A stretch of 64,000 bases of DNA, taken from assembly GCA_001896885.1 (NCBI GenBank), contig MKRJ01000022.1, positions 38,073 through 102,072 on the forward strand, in the 5' to 3' direction. Below, in pieces: positions 1 through 7,337 of this stretch (positions are counted from its first letter, which is position 1; each line of letters begins with the position of its first letter). Made by a program: the position numbers and the translations under genes. The notes beneath the pieces were generated by a model that saw only the letters and a program-made list of their open reading frames with translations, ran no database searches and was not told where the DNA came from. The stretch comes from Rhizobiales bacterium 65-79 (lineage in GTDB: Bacteria > Pseudomonadota > Alphaproteobacteria > Rhizobiales > Rhizobiaceae).

Positions 1-99
1 CAAGGCCTTCGCGCCCTTGCCGCGGATCGCCGCGCCTCCATTTCAGGATGCAGGCGGCCGCCGCCAGTGAGAGCGGGCCGATTGCAAGGAGGCAGGACC

Positions 100-294
100 A
101 TGAACCATCCGAGAAGCAACGCCGACGAACATATCGACGACTACGCTACGACGACCGACGCCGAGAGGCTGGCGATCAAGACGGGCATCACCGGCGACCA
201 GGCGCAGGAACTGATCGACCGCATCGGCGACGGCGACATGGAGGCGCTGGAGGCGGAAGCGAGGGAATTGAAGAAACGCGACACCGCGGCCTGA
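100..294 (+). CDS. Small DUF3606-like protein
   Basis: A 64-residue, acidic, soluble protein with no signal or membrane segment. The ATG at 100 is chosen over an in-frame ATG at 67 because a perfect AGGAGG (87-92) lies just upstream of it. The C-terminal half is a short helical region (about residues 22-50, with GITGDQAQELI followed by an acidic helix) resembling the DUF3606 family of small proteobacterial proteins. The function of that family is unknown. It stands alone, convergent with the next gene. Confidence 0.65.
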   Translation: MNHPRSNADEHIDDYATTTDAERLAIKTGITGDQAQELIDRIGDGDMEALEAEARELKKRDTAA

Positions 295-345
295 GAGGGC
301 CGCAGGGGCAAGCCGCTGCCCGCCACCCCTCTGCAGCGAGTCGCC

Positions 346-825
346 TCAGCCTCGCCTTGCCGCGTCGATCGCGGCAACGTCGATCTTCTTCATCGGCATC
401 ATCGCCTCGAAGGCGCGTTTTGCCTCGCCGCCGCCGGCGACCATCGCCTCTGTCAAGGTGCGCGGCGTGATCTGCCAGTAGAGGCCCCAGCGGTCCCTGC
501 ACCAGCCGCAGGCGTTCTCGGCGCCGCCATTGTCGACGATGGCGTTCCAGTAGCGATCGGTCTCCTCCTGGTCGTCGGTGGCGATCTGGAAGGAGAAGGC
601 CTGGTCATGCTTGAACTGCGGCCCGCCGTTCAGCCCCATGCAGGGGACGCCGCAGACGGTGAACTCGACCACCAGCACGTCGCCCTCCTTGCCGTCGGGA
701 TAGTCGCCCGGCGCGCGCCAGATATTGCCGACCTTCGAATCCGGGAAGACCGAGGCGTAGAACCGTGCCGCTTCCTCGGCATCCTTGTCGTACCACAGGC
801 AGATCGTGTTCTTCGGCATGGGCAT
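346..825 (-). CDS. VOC / PhnB-like glyoxalase-fold protein
   Basis: A 159-residue protein of the 3-demethylubiquinone-9 3-methyltransferase-like (PhnB) branch of the vicinal oxygen chelate superfamily. It starts PMPKNTICLWYDKDAEEAA and contains VCGVPCMGLNGG, then the DRWGLYWQITPRTL signature near residues 110-125. The start at 825 is preceded by AGGAG at good spacing, so a longer reading from 876 is unlikely. Members usually act as homodimers, but their substrates are mostly unknown and many lack metal ligands. No enzymatic activity can be assigned here. Monocistronic. Confidence 0.8.
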   Translation of the reverse strand: MPMPKNTICLWYDKDAEEAARFYASVFPDSKVGNIWRAPGDYPDGKEGDVLVVEFTVCGVPCMGLNGGPQFKHDQAFSFQIATDDQEETDRYWNAIVDNGGAENACGWCRDRWGLYWQITPRTLTEAMVAGGGEAKRAFEAMMPMKKIDVAAIDAARRG

Positions 826-949
826 GGCGGGGTCTCCTGTTGATCGGACTGCTCGTCTTGAACGACGGCCAGGCATAGGACGTTCCGCAACGGGGGAAGC
901 CGACAGGGCAGGGCGAATTTGGTCGGCCTTGGGACAGGAACGGCCGTTT

Positions 950-1002
950 CGTCCTCCCGGCCAGGCGCCGCGGCGCTTTTTTGCGTGCCTCCCGGGAGGA
1001 CG
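950..1002. repeat. Stem-loop with 11-bp arms in intergenic gap
   Basis: Arms CGTCCTCCCGG (950-960) and CCGGGAGGACG (992-1002) are perfect inverted repeats. Between them a 12-bp palindrome GCGCCGCGGCGC (965-976) is followed by six T residues (977-982). This could act as a transcription terminator, or be a relic of a dispersed palindromic repeat. No plus-strand gene ends just upstream, so its role is open. The rest of the 826-1092 gap shows nothing else. Confidence 0.45.
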
Positions 1003-1092
1003 GCCCGCAGGCCGGACGCACGACAGCCGTCCGCCGGGGAGCGAAACCCCGCGCCGGCCGGAATATCCTCACCTTGCGACAACGTCGCATCG

Positions 1093-1815
1093 TCATGACG
1101 TGTCGTTCAGCGTCCAGACGGCAAGACCGTGCAGGTCGCCCAATACCTCGTGGACCGCGTGCGCGGATCGCCGGCTTCGTCGCGAAAGATGGCCCGGCGG
1201 CCAGCCGGGACGCAGCGGCCAGATGCGCCGGAGCCGGGTCGGTCCGCCGCCGCGCCTTTCCTGCGCGCCGGCCCTTGCCGCCCGCCAGCGGGCGAAGCGC
1301 CGTGCATGGCGCGGCAGGTTGTTCAGCGTTTCGGCCAGCGCGTGGAGGCGCAGGAAAAGCCTCGCTGCGCCGATCGGATCGTCGGGCGACGGCTCCCGCC
1401 GCTCGGCGATCGGGAAGGGCGTCGTCAAGCCGGGGACCGAGATGCGCGGCACGCCCGGGTGGGAAACCCGGTGCTGCCAGCGCGGCAGCGGATCGAACAA
1501 CGGCAGGGAGAGGGTGCGCGGAACGGTTGTCGGCGGCGTGGCGGGCACGCTCGCCCCGCGCGGCGTCACTGCCTCCGGCCGCACCTTGCGCCGGACCACG
1601 ACGAGGCCGCGCGCGGCGATGATGACCAGCCGTCGCGCCGCGGCCTCGGCCGGACGCAACAGGGCAAGCAGGGTGCCGTGGATACGGCGCGGCAGGGTGG
1701 CTCCCGCGACGGCCGCATCGCCGCCGACACACGCCAGCCCGGCCATGGCGACGAGCGTTGCCAGGATGCGCTTCAGTGCTTCGCGGTGCTTCTCGATGGC
1801 AAAATCCCAGTCCAA
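1093..1815 (-). CDS. Conserved hypothetical protein
   Basis: The reading frame is open from 1917, but the likely start is TTG at 1815, giving LDWDFAIEKHREALKRILATLVAMAGL with an AGGGAG about 8 nt upstream. An ATG at 1845 is the alternative. From 1815 the product is 240 residues. Residues 12-25 form a hydrophobic helix, followed by a basic, Arg/Pro-rich body and a C-terminal helical part. I do not recognise a named domain. The high GC and long alternative frames make a false ORF possible, but the N-terminal composition and RBS favour a real gene. Confidence 0.5.
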   Translation of the reverse strand: MDWDFAIEKHREALKRILATLVAMAGLACVGGDAAVAGATLPRRIHGTLLALLRPAEAAARRLVIIAARGLVVVRRKVRPEAVTPRGASVPATPPTTVPRTLSLPLFDPLPRWQHRVSHPGVPRISVPGLTTPFPIAERREPSPDDPIGAARLFLRLHALAETLNNLPRHARRFARWRAARAGAQERRGGGPTRLRRIWPLRPGWPPGHLSRRSRRSAHAVHEVLGDLHGLAVWTLNDTS

Positions 1816-1945
1816 CGCCGTCTCCCTGCTCAAAGGCGAGCCCATTATCGACGAGGCCGGCGGGGTGTGGATAAAAAAGGTGAGTGACGGTGGTGACAAG
1901 GCGCTCATGCCGACCACAAGGGAGACAGAGTGGCGCCGCTAGTCC

Positions 1946-2033
1946 GCGTCGTCATCCTTAGGTAGGTGGAGCGCGACGGTTCTCTCTTTCCTTTGTCATC
2001 TTCGGGTAAATGGAGCGAAGCGGCTCTCTCTTT
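1946..2033. repeat. Tandem partial ends of MITE-like repeat
   Basis: Two degenerate, 44-bp-spaced copies of the left end of the downstream repeat, each starting around GTCATCCT or GTCATCTT and continuing into TGGAGCG and TCTCTCTTTCCTT. They lie directly in front of the first full copy at 2034, so the same terminal sequence appears three times in a row. This suggests repeated insertion or slippage at the element end. Confidence 0.65.
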
Positions 2034-2226
2034 CCTTCGTCATCCTCGGGCAAGTGGAGCGAAGCGGAACGCGACCCGGGGATCCATGCCGGAGCACCGA
2101 GGAAGCATTGGGGTGTCGCAGAACCGCGCATCCTTTGCCCACCGCTCGTCCGGCCGCACGGCTCAGGCATGGATCCCAGGGTCTACGCGACGGCCTTCGG
2201 CCTGCTCCGCCCTGGGATGACGAAGG
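2034..2226. repeat. 193-bp MITE-like repeat, copy 1
   Basis: The element is bounded by perfect 12-bp terminal inverted repeats, CCTTCGTCATCC (2034-2045) and GGATGACGAAGG (2215-2226). A second internal inverted repeat GGATCCATGCC / GGCATGGATCC lies at 2080-2090 and 2166-2176. It is in the same orientation as copy 2 at 2616-2808, has the same length, and is nearly identical outside a divergent centre (about 2093-2155). It has no coding capacity of its own. The structure fits a non-autonomous, foldback-type intergenic repeat common in Rhizobiales genomes. Confidence 0.8.
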
Positions 2227-2265
2227 CGCGTGTTGTCCCGTCCGGACTTCGTCTAGTCTGCCTGA

Positions 2266-2553
2266 ATGACCGGATACGTCTTTATGACCGCCAGCCAGAA
2301 GCGCGGCACGATCTATATCGGCGTCACCAACGATCTCGGCCGGCGCATGCCGGAACACAAGTCTGGCATGGGCTCGCGCTTCACCGCGCGCTATGGCGTG
2401 CAACGGCTGGTCTGGTACGAAGAACATTTCGACATCCGCGACGCCATCCAGCGCGAGAAATCGCTGAAGCGCTGGTCGCGCCAGTGGAAGATCGACCTCA
2501 TCGAGAAGAACAATCCCGACCGGAACGAATTGTTTGTCGGACTGGGATGGTAG
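2266..2553 (+). CDS. GIY-YIG superfamily nuclease-like protein
   Basis: A 95-residue single-domain protein. GTIYIGVTNDLGRR (about residues 14-27) corresponds to the GIY-YIG strand pair with its catalytic Arg. It is followed by EHK, FTARYGVQRLVWYEEH, the REKSLKRWSRQWKIDLIEKNNP segment with the catalytic-type Glu, and a short tail. This is the stand-alone UPF0213-like type. Its genomic target is not known. It sits exactly between two direct copies of a MITE-like repeat, 39 bp after copy 1 and 62 bp before copy 2, which suggests a functional or evolutionary link between nuclease and repeats. Confidence 0.9.
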   Translation: MTGYVFMTASQKRGTIYIGVTNDLGRRMPEHKSGMGSRFTARYGVQRLVWYEEHFDIRDAIQREKSLKRWSRQWKIDLIEKNNPDRNELFVGLGW

Positions 2554-2615
2554 ACAAGCTTCGCCGCCCTCTTGCTTCGTCATCCTTGGGGCATAAAGCG
2601 CGGCGGTTCTCTCTT
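2554..2615. repeat. Partial MITE end before copy 2
   Basis: The stretch from about 2573 repeats the TTCGTCATCCT left terminus, then TCTCTCTTCCTT, directly before the full copy at 2616. This mirrors the arrangement in front of copy 1. Confidence 0.55.
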
Positions 2616-2808
2616 CCTTCGTCATCCTCGGGCAAGTGGAGCGAAGCGGAACGCGACCCGAGGATCCATGCCGGAGAATTCAGGAAGCGTGGGGGGGCCC
2701 AGAACCGGGCGCCCTTCGCCCACTGCCGTGTACGGCCGCACGACTCAGGCATGGATCCCAGGGTCTCCGCGACGGCCTTCGGCCTGCTCCGCCCTGGGAT
2801 GACGAAGG
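2616..2808. repeat. 193-bp MITE-like repeat, copy 2
   Basis: A direct repeat of the element at 2034-2226, with identical 12-bp terminal inverted repeats and the internal GGATCCATGCC / GGCATGGATCC pair. The centre (about 2677-2737) differs from copy 1, while both flanks are almost identical, so copies appear to exchange or retain their ends while the loop diverges. It fills most of the gap between the GIY-YIG gene and uvrD. The remaining 2809-2899 shows no gene. Confidence 0.8.
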
Positions 2809-2899
2809 CGCGTGCTGCTTGTTTCTATCGGGATGATGGGCTTTCAAGAAAGCGCGACACAGAAACAACCGACATGTTTCGCGAGAAATCCGAAGAAAA

Positions 2900-5641
2900 C
2901 TAAATCCCCCTCACAAACCCGTCCAGCACCCGTTTCTGCCCGGCCTTGTCGAAGTCGATCGTCAGCTTGTTGCCCTCGATGGCGGAGACATTGCCGTTGC
3001 CGAATTTCTGGTGGAAGACGCGGTCGCCGACCTTGAAGGGGGAGGGGTCGGTGGAGACCGACTTCGCCACCAGCTCGCCCTCGATGGTGCGGCCCTTCAC
3101 CGAGCCGCGGCCGGCGCCGTAACCCGAATCGGTCTCGCCATAGCCGATGCGCTCGACCGAGTGGCCGGAGCGCGTGCCCCAGTTGCGGTCCGTCGCCTGG
3201 GTCCGGTTCTGCTGCGCGCGCTGCCAGCCGGGCGTGGCGTAGGTGTTGGAGAAGGACTTTTCGCCGACATCGTCGAATCGCGAGGCGCCGTAGGGGTTCT
3301 GCCGGCCGGCGCCGAAACCGCCGCGTCCGGCCGCGAAAGAGCCGCCGCCATAGGGATTGCCGTAGCCGCCGTATGAATTGCCGGCATCGGCCACCTCGAC
3401 ATGCGCCTCGGGCAACTCGTCGAGGAAGCGCGACGGGATGGTCGATTGCCAGAGCCCGTGGATGCGGCGGTTGGAGACGAACCAGATGTGCAGGTTCCGC
3501 TTGGCGCGGGTCACGCCGACATAGGCGAGGCGGCGCTCTTCCTCCAGGCCCGAGCGGCCGCCCTCGTCGAGCGCGCGCTGGTGCGGGAAAAGCCCTTCCT
3601 CCCAGCCGGGCAGGAACACCGTCTCGAACTCCAGCCCCTTGGCCGAATGCAGCGTCATGATGTTGACGGCGTCGAGCCCCTCGCTCTGCTCGGCCTCCAT
3701 CACCAGCGCGACATGCTCGAGGAAGGAGCGCAGGGACTCGAACTCCTCCATGGAGCGGATCAGCTCCTTGAGGTTATCGAGCCGGCCGGGCGCCTCCGCC
3801 GAGCGGTCGTTCTTCCACATCTCCGTATAGCCGCTCTCCTCCAGGATGGTCTCGGCGAGCTCGGTGTGCGGCGTGCTGTCGAGCGCCTTCTGCCAGCGGT
3901 CGAAGCCGGCGGTGAGCTGGCGAAGCGCCGCGCGCGGCTTCGGCTTCATCTCGTCGCTTTCGGCGAGGTCGGTTGCGGCTTCCAGCATGGGGATGCGGCG
4001 GGCGCGGGCCACGTCGTGGATCTGGCGGATCGCCGCCTCGCCGAGGCCGCGCTTCGGCACGTTGACGATGCGCTCGAAGGCGAGGTCGTCGGCGCCCTGG
4101 GCCACCACGCGGAAATAGGCCATGGCGTCGCGGATCTCCTGGCGCTCGTAGAAGCGCGGTCCGCCGACGACGCGGTAGTTGAGGCCGAGCGTGACGAAGC
4201 GGTCCTCGAACTCGCGCATCTGGAAGGAGGCGCGGACGAGGATCGCCATGTCGTTCAGTTTGTGGCCCTTGGCCTGCAGCGCCTCGATCTCGTCGCCGAC
4301 GGCGCGCGCTTCCTCCTCCGAATCCCAGGCGGCGTGCACGATCACCCTGGCATCGTCCGGGTCAGCCGCGTCGGTGAAGAGCGTCTTGCCGAGCCGGCCC
4401 TCATTGTGGGCGATCAGGTGGGAGGCGGCGCCCAATATATGCGCGGTCGAGCGGTAATTGCGCTCCAGCCGGATGACGGTGGCGCCGGGGAAATCCTTCT
4501 CGAAGCGCAGGATGTTGTCCACCTCCGCCCCGCGCCAGCCATAGATGGACTGGTCGTCGTCGCCGACGCAGCAGATATTGACCTTGTTTTCGCTCACGGG
4601 CCGTGTCGCCGCCTGCGGCGGCTGGCTCTCCGCGGGGGCGGGCGAACGATCGCCCGGCGCGCGGTCGCGCGCTCGGCCTTCGGCCAAAGGGCGCGGATTT
4701 CCCTCGTCTCCCAAGGGAGGGTGACCGGACGCAGTCCGGTCGGGCGGGGTGTGCGCCCCCTCCGTCCGCTGCGCGGACATCTGCCCCCGGTGGTGGGAGG
4801 AAACCCCGGAAGATTGCGGCCTCTGCGCCAGCAGCCTTAGCCACATATATTGCGCGGTGTTGGTGTCCTGGTACTCGTCGACGAGAATGTATTTGAACCG
4901 GCGATGATATTCCCTCAGCACGTCCGGGTTCTCGCGGAAGATGCGGATCGGGTGCAGCAGAAGATCACCGAAGTCGCAGGCGTTCAGCGTCTTCAGCCGC
5001 TCCTGGTAATCCTGATAGAGCTTGCGGCCCTTGCCGTTGCCGAAGCTCCTCGCATCGCCTTCCGGAATGTCCTTCGGGCCGAGGCCCTTGTTCTTCCAGC
5101 CGTCGATCATCATGGCGAACTGGCGCGCCGGCCAGCGCTTGTCGTCCAGTCCTTCCGCCTGGATCAGTTGGCGGATGAGGCGGACCACGTCGTCCGTGTC
5201 CAGGATGGTGAAGCCGGATTTCAGTCCGGCTAATTCGGCGTGACGGCGCAGCAGCTTGACGCCGATCGAATGGAACGTGCCGAGCCATGGCATTCCCTCG
5301 ACCGCCGCGCCGACGAGAAAGCCGATGCGCTCCTTCATCTCGCGCGCGGCCTTGTTGGTGAAGGTGACGGCGAGGATCTGCGAGGGAAAGGCGCGGCCGG
5401 TGGCGAGGATGTGGGCGATGCGCGTGGTCAAGACGCGCGTCTTGCCGGTGCCGGCGCCGGCCAGAACCAGCACAGGGCCCTCCGTTGTTTCGACGGCGAG
5501 CCGCTGCTCGGGGTTGAGCCCTTTCAGATAGTCGGGTGTCGACCCCTGCCGGGCCGCCATGGCGCGCGCAGCGATGCCGGACGGACGCTGCGCGCCGCCA
5601 GGCTCGTCAAAGAACGGCATATCGTCGGGAAAACCGGCCAT
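2900..5641 (-). CDS. uvrD: UvrD/PcrA-type ATP-dependent 3'-5' DNA helicase
   Basis: A superfamily 1A helicase acting in nucleotide excision and mismatch repair and in removing replication blocks. From the ATG at 5641 it has about 913 residues. Motifs in order are Q motif LNPEQRLAV, Walker A AGAGTGKTR (61-69), TFTNKAA, GTFHSIG, motif II DEYQDT (255-260), motif III GDDDQSIYGWRG, motif IV RLERNYRST, motif V TLHSAKGLEFETVF and motif VI YVGVTRAKR. The C-terminal PcrA/UvrD Tudor-like module is FKVGDRVFHQKFGNGNV. About 76 residues between motifs II and III are a foreign, in-frame repeat insertion. The Gly/Tyr/Asn-rich linker before the Tudor-like end is typical of rhizobial homologues. The open frame extends to 5680, but the ATG at 5641 gives the usual family N-terminus. 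Confidence 0.93.
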   Translation of the reverse strand: MAGFPDDMPFFDEPGGAQRPSGIAARAMAARQGSTPDYLKGLNPEQRLAVETTEGPVLVLAGAGTGKTRVLTTRIAHILATGRAFPSQILAVTFTNKAAREMKERIGFLVGAAVEGMPWLGTFHSIGVKLLRRHAELAGLKSGFTILDTDDVVRLIRQLIQAEGLDDKRWPARQFAMMIDGWKNKGLGPKDIPEGDARSFGNGKGRKLYQDYQERLKTLNACDFGDLLLHPIRIFRENPDVLREYHRRFKYILVDEYQDTNTAQYMWLRLLAQRPQSSGVSSHHRGQMSAQRTEGAHTPPDRTASGHPPLGDEGNPRPLAEGRARDRAPGDRSPAPAESQPPQAATRPVSENKVNICCVGDDDQSIYGWRGAEVDNILRFEKDFPGATVIRLERNYRSTAHILGAASHLIAHNEGRLGKTLFTDAADPDDARVIVHAAWDSEEEARAVGDEIEALQAKGHKLNDMAILVRASFQMREFEDRFVTLGLNYRVVGGPRFYERQEIRDAMAYFRVVAQGADDLAFERIVNVPKRGLGEAAIRQIHDVARARRIPMLEAATDLAESDEMKPKPRAALRQLTAGFDRWQKALDSTPHTELAETILEESGYTEMWKNDRSAEAPGRLDNLKELIRSMEEFESLRSFLEHVALVMEAEQSEGLDAVNIMTLHSAKGLEFETVFLPGWEEGLFPHQRALDEGGRSGLEEERRLAYVGVTRAKRNLHIWFVSNRRIHGLWQSTIPSRFLDELPEAHVEVADAGNSYGGYGNPYGGGSFAAGRGGFGAGRQNPYGASRFDDVGEKSFSNTYATPGWQRAQQNRTQATDRNWGTRSGHSVERIGYGETDSGYGAGRGSVKGRTIEGELVAKSVSTDPSPFKVGDRVFHQKFGNGNVSAIEGNKLTIDFDKAGQKRVLDGFVRGI
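4592..4819. repeat. Palindromic repeat element inserted in frame within uvrD
   Basis: About 228 bp encoding a low-complexity Pro/Arg/Gly-rich stretch (AQRPQSSGVSSHHRGQ to ATRPVSENK) that splits conserved helicase motifs II and III. It contains strong hairpins typical of intergenic rhizobial repeats: ACCGGAC-gca-GTCCGGT (4724-4740) and GTCCGC-tgc-GCGGAC (4764-4778), plus a CCC..GGG hairpin around 4700-4720. The length is a multiple of three and leaves both helicase halves in frame. This resembles the in-frame palindromic elements described in Rickettsia, although sequence kinship to those is not claimed. Confidence 0.75.
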
Positions 5642-5720
5642 TTCCGGGGAATGTAGTGATTCGGCCGCAAAAGGCCACACAAACAGGGGGCAGAGGCCCG
5701 AAACGCCCGTACACTTTTGC

Positions 5721-6128
5721 CTATCCGGCGCGGCGCAACGGCGCGCAGGCGACGAAAAGCAGGTGCCGAAGCCGGTTCTGGTTTTCCTCGTCGGCCTGGA
5801 GGTGGAGGGGCTGCGCCGACCATGCCCTGACCTCCTCGATCGTCGGGGCGTGGTCGGGCGCGATCGGGATCACGCGGACCCGGCGGCCCGAACGCTCGAA
5901 CAGCACGAGGCATATCTTGTCCTGCTCGCGGCTCAGGACGGCCGATACGCGCTGGTAGCGCGGATGGTCGAAGCGGACATTGAACAGGATTTCGGCATCG
6001 ACCTGGTCGGCGGCCGCCTGGACGGCGGTTTCGAAGCTCGAGACGGTGAAATCGACGAACTCGAAGGCAAGCTCCAGAAGGACGGCTTCGAGATCGTGTT
6101 CGGCGGCGGGCGATTCGGGATGCGTCAT
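5721..6128 (-). CDS. Hypothetical protein
   Basis: A 135-residue acidic protein with no signal peptide. Its centre reads SAVLSREQDKICLVLFERSGRRVRVIPIAPDHAPTIEEVRAW, a beta-rich pattern. It lies 80 bp upstream of uvrD on the same strand and may be co-transcribed with it. I do not recognise the family and no function is inferred. Confidence 0.6.
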   Translation of the reverse strand: MTHPESPAAEHDLEAVLLELAFEFVDFTVSSFETAVQAAADQVDAEILFNVRFDHPRYQRVSAVLSREQDKICLVLFERSGRRVRVIPIAPDHAPTIEEVRAWSAQPLHLQADEENQNRLRHLLFVACAPLRRAG

Positions 6129-6228
6129 CGGTTACGATGACAGCAATATCAAGGATTTAATGTGGCAGCCTTCGAACAAATCGGTGGCGCGTCCGCGTCG
6201 GCGATGGCACTGGCGGCGAAAGCGGGGT

Positions 6229-7269
6229 TCAGGCGCCCGGCTTCTTTTCCATGCGCGCGATGCGCCGGTCGGTGAAGTTCAGCCGCGCCGCCGCGATAGG
6301 CGCCACGATTCGGGCAAGTTCCGGATCGCCGGCGAGCGCCGCGTCGAGTTCGGTCATCTGGTTCATGGCGATGAGGCTCAGTATATCGAGCCGGGGACGT
6401 CCGTCGGGAGCGCGGGGAAGAGCGGCGACCGGCTGCACGAGATCCGCCGTGGCCGCATGGCCTTTCAGGTCGGCGGGGTCCGCATCTTTCGCCTCGGCGA
6501 AAACATAGATGCCGACGCCCTTCTTCGGCAGCGGATAAAGGGTCAGCGCCACGTCGGTGACCCCCGGACGGTCCTTGAGCGCGGCGGCGATGGCCGCGCC
6601 CTCGCGGTCGATACGGTCGCCAGTGCCTTCTCCGTCCGACCATTTGAACAGGCCCTTGGTGACGAGGTTGTAGAGCCTCTTGCCGGACGCCATCCATATC
6701 CGCGAGGGCAGCGACCGGCGCGCCAGGATACGTTTCGCCGTCGGCGTCATGAGCTGCGGGGCGAATGCCTTCTTCTGCTTCAAAAGATGGCGGAAATCCT
6801 CGTAGGCCATAAGCCGGTAGAGCGCGCCGCGCCGGCGGTGGCGCGAGGCGAGCTGGAAATCGATGACCGCGGCGCGACCGTCCGGCGTCATCAGCCAGTT
6901 CTGCGGCTTGGCCAGATCATTGTGCGTGATGCCGGCGCGCCTTAGCCGCCGCAGCAGCCGTTCCGCATCGTGATACCAGCCACGGTCCGCCGGCCGCGCC
7001 AGATGCAGCGGTGCGCCCTCGCTCCAGCTGCGCACCAGGCCGTCCGCGTCCGTCGAGATGATCTGCGGCGTGCCGGCTATTCCCTTGACCGCACGCAACG
7101 CCGCGATCTCGCGCCGGGCGAGCACCCAGGCGAGTGGTCGCGACCACCAGGGCGCGGCCGAGACGATGCGGCGGATGACGGGGCGCGCCGGTTCCCCGGC
7201 GAGATACCCCTTATGCGTCTCCGAGAAGACGTCGCGCTTCAGCACCGTTTCGCTGACGAAATCGGGCAT
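6229..7269 (-). CDS. Kinase-fold protein with acyl-CoA-synthetase-like C-terminus
   Basis: A 346-residue protein starting MPDFVSETVLKRDVF; the ATG at 7269 is preferred over the open frame from 7416. The first half looks like a lipopolysaccharide-kinase/RIO-type protein kinase fold. It has a catalytic-loop-like HNDLAKPQN (about 116-124) and a DFQ metal-binding motif (137-139) in place of DFG. The N-terminal lobe is short and lacks an obvious glycine-rich loop. The last 120 residues (VTDVALTLYPLPKKGVGIYVFAEA, then PRAPDGRPRLDILSLIAMNQMTELD) resemble the C-terminal lid of adenylate-forming enzymes without the catalytic core. The gene follows the OYE gene by 68 bp on the same strand. The substrate is unknown. 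Confidence 0.75.
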   Translation of the reverse strand: MPDFVSETVLKRDVFSETHKGYLAGEPARPVIRRIVSAAPWWSRPLAWVLARREIAALRAVKGIAGTPQIISTDADGLVRSWSEGAPLHLARPADRGWYHDAERLLRRLRRAGITHNDLAKPQNWLMTPDGRAAVIDFQLASRHRRRGALYRLMAYEDFRHLLKQKKAFAPQLMTPTAKRILARRSLPSRIWMASGKRLYNLVTKGLFKWSDGEGTGDRIDREGAAIAAALKDRPGVTDVALTLYPLPKKGVGIYVFAEAKDADPADLKGHAATADLVQPVAALPRAPDGRPRLDILSLIAMNQMTELDAALAGDPELARIVAPIAAARLNFTDRRIARMEKKPGA

Positions 7270-7337
7270 GGCCTTCCTTTCGCGCGCGTCGGTAGACGAA
7301 GGCGAGGCAAGGCGCAAGCGGCGATGCAGGGCTCGAC

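Noticed and set aside
605..1732. Long minus-strand Arg-rich frame overlapping the VOC gene
   Set aside because: Arg/Pro/Ala-rich shadow typical of high-GC antisense or off-frame reading; the VOC frame has domain support and an RBS.
3401..4840. Long plus-strand frame opposite uvrD (479 codons)
   Set aside because: Antisense shadow of a strongly conserved helicase; no RBS and no recognisable domain.
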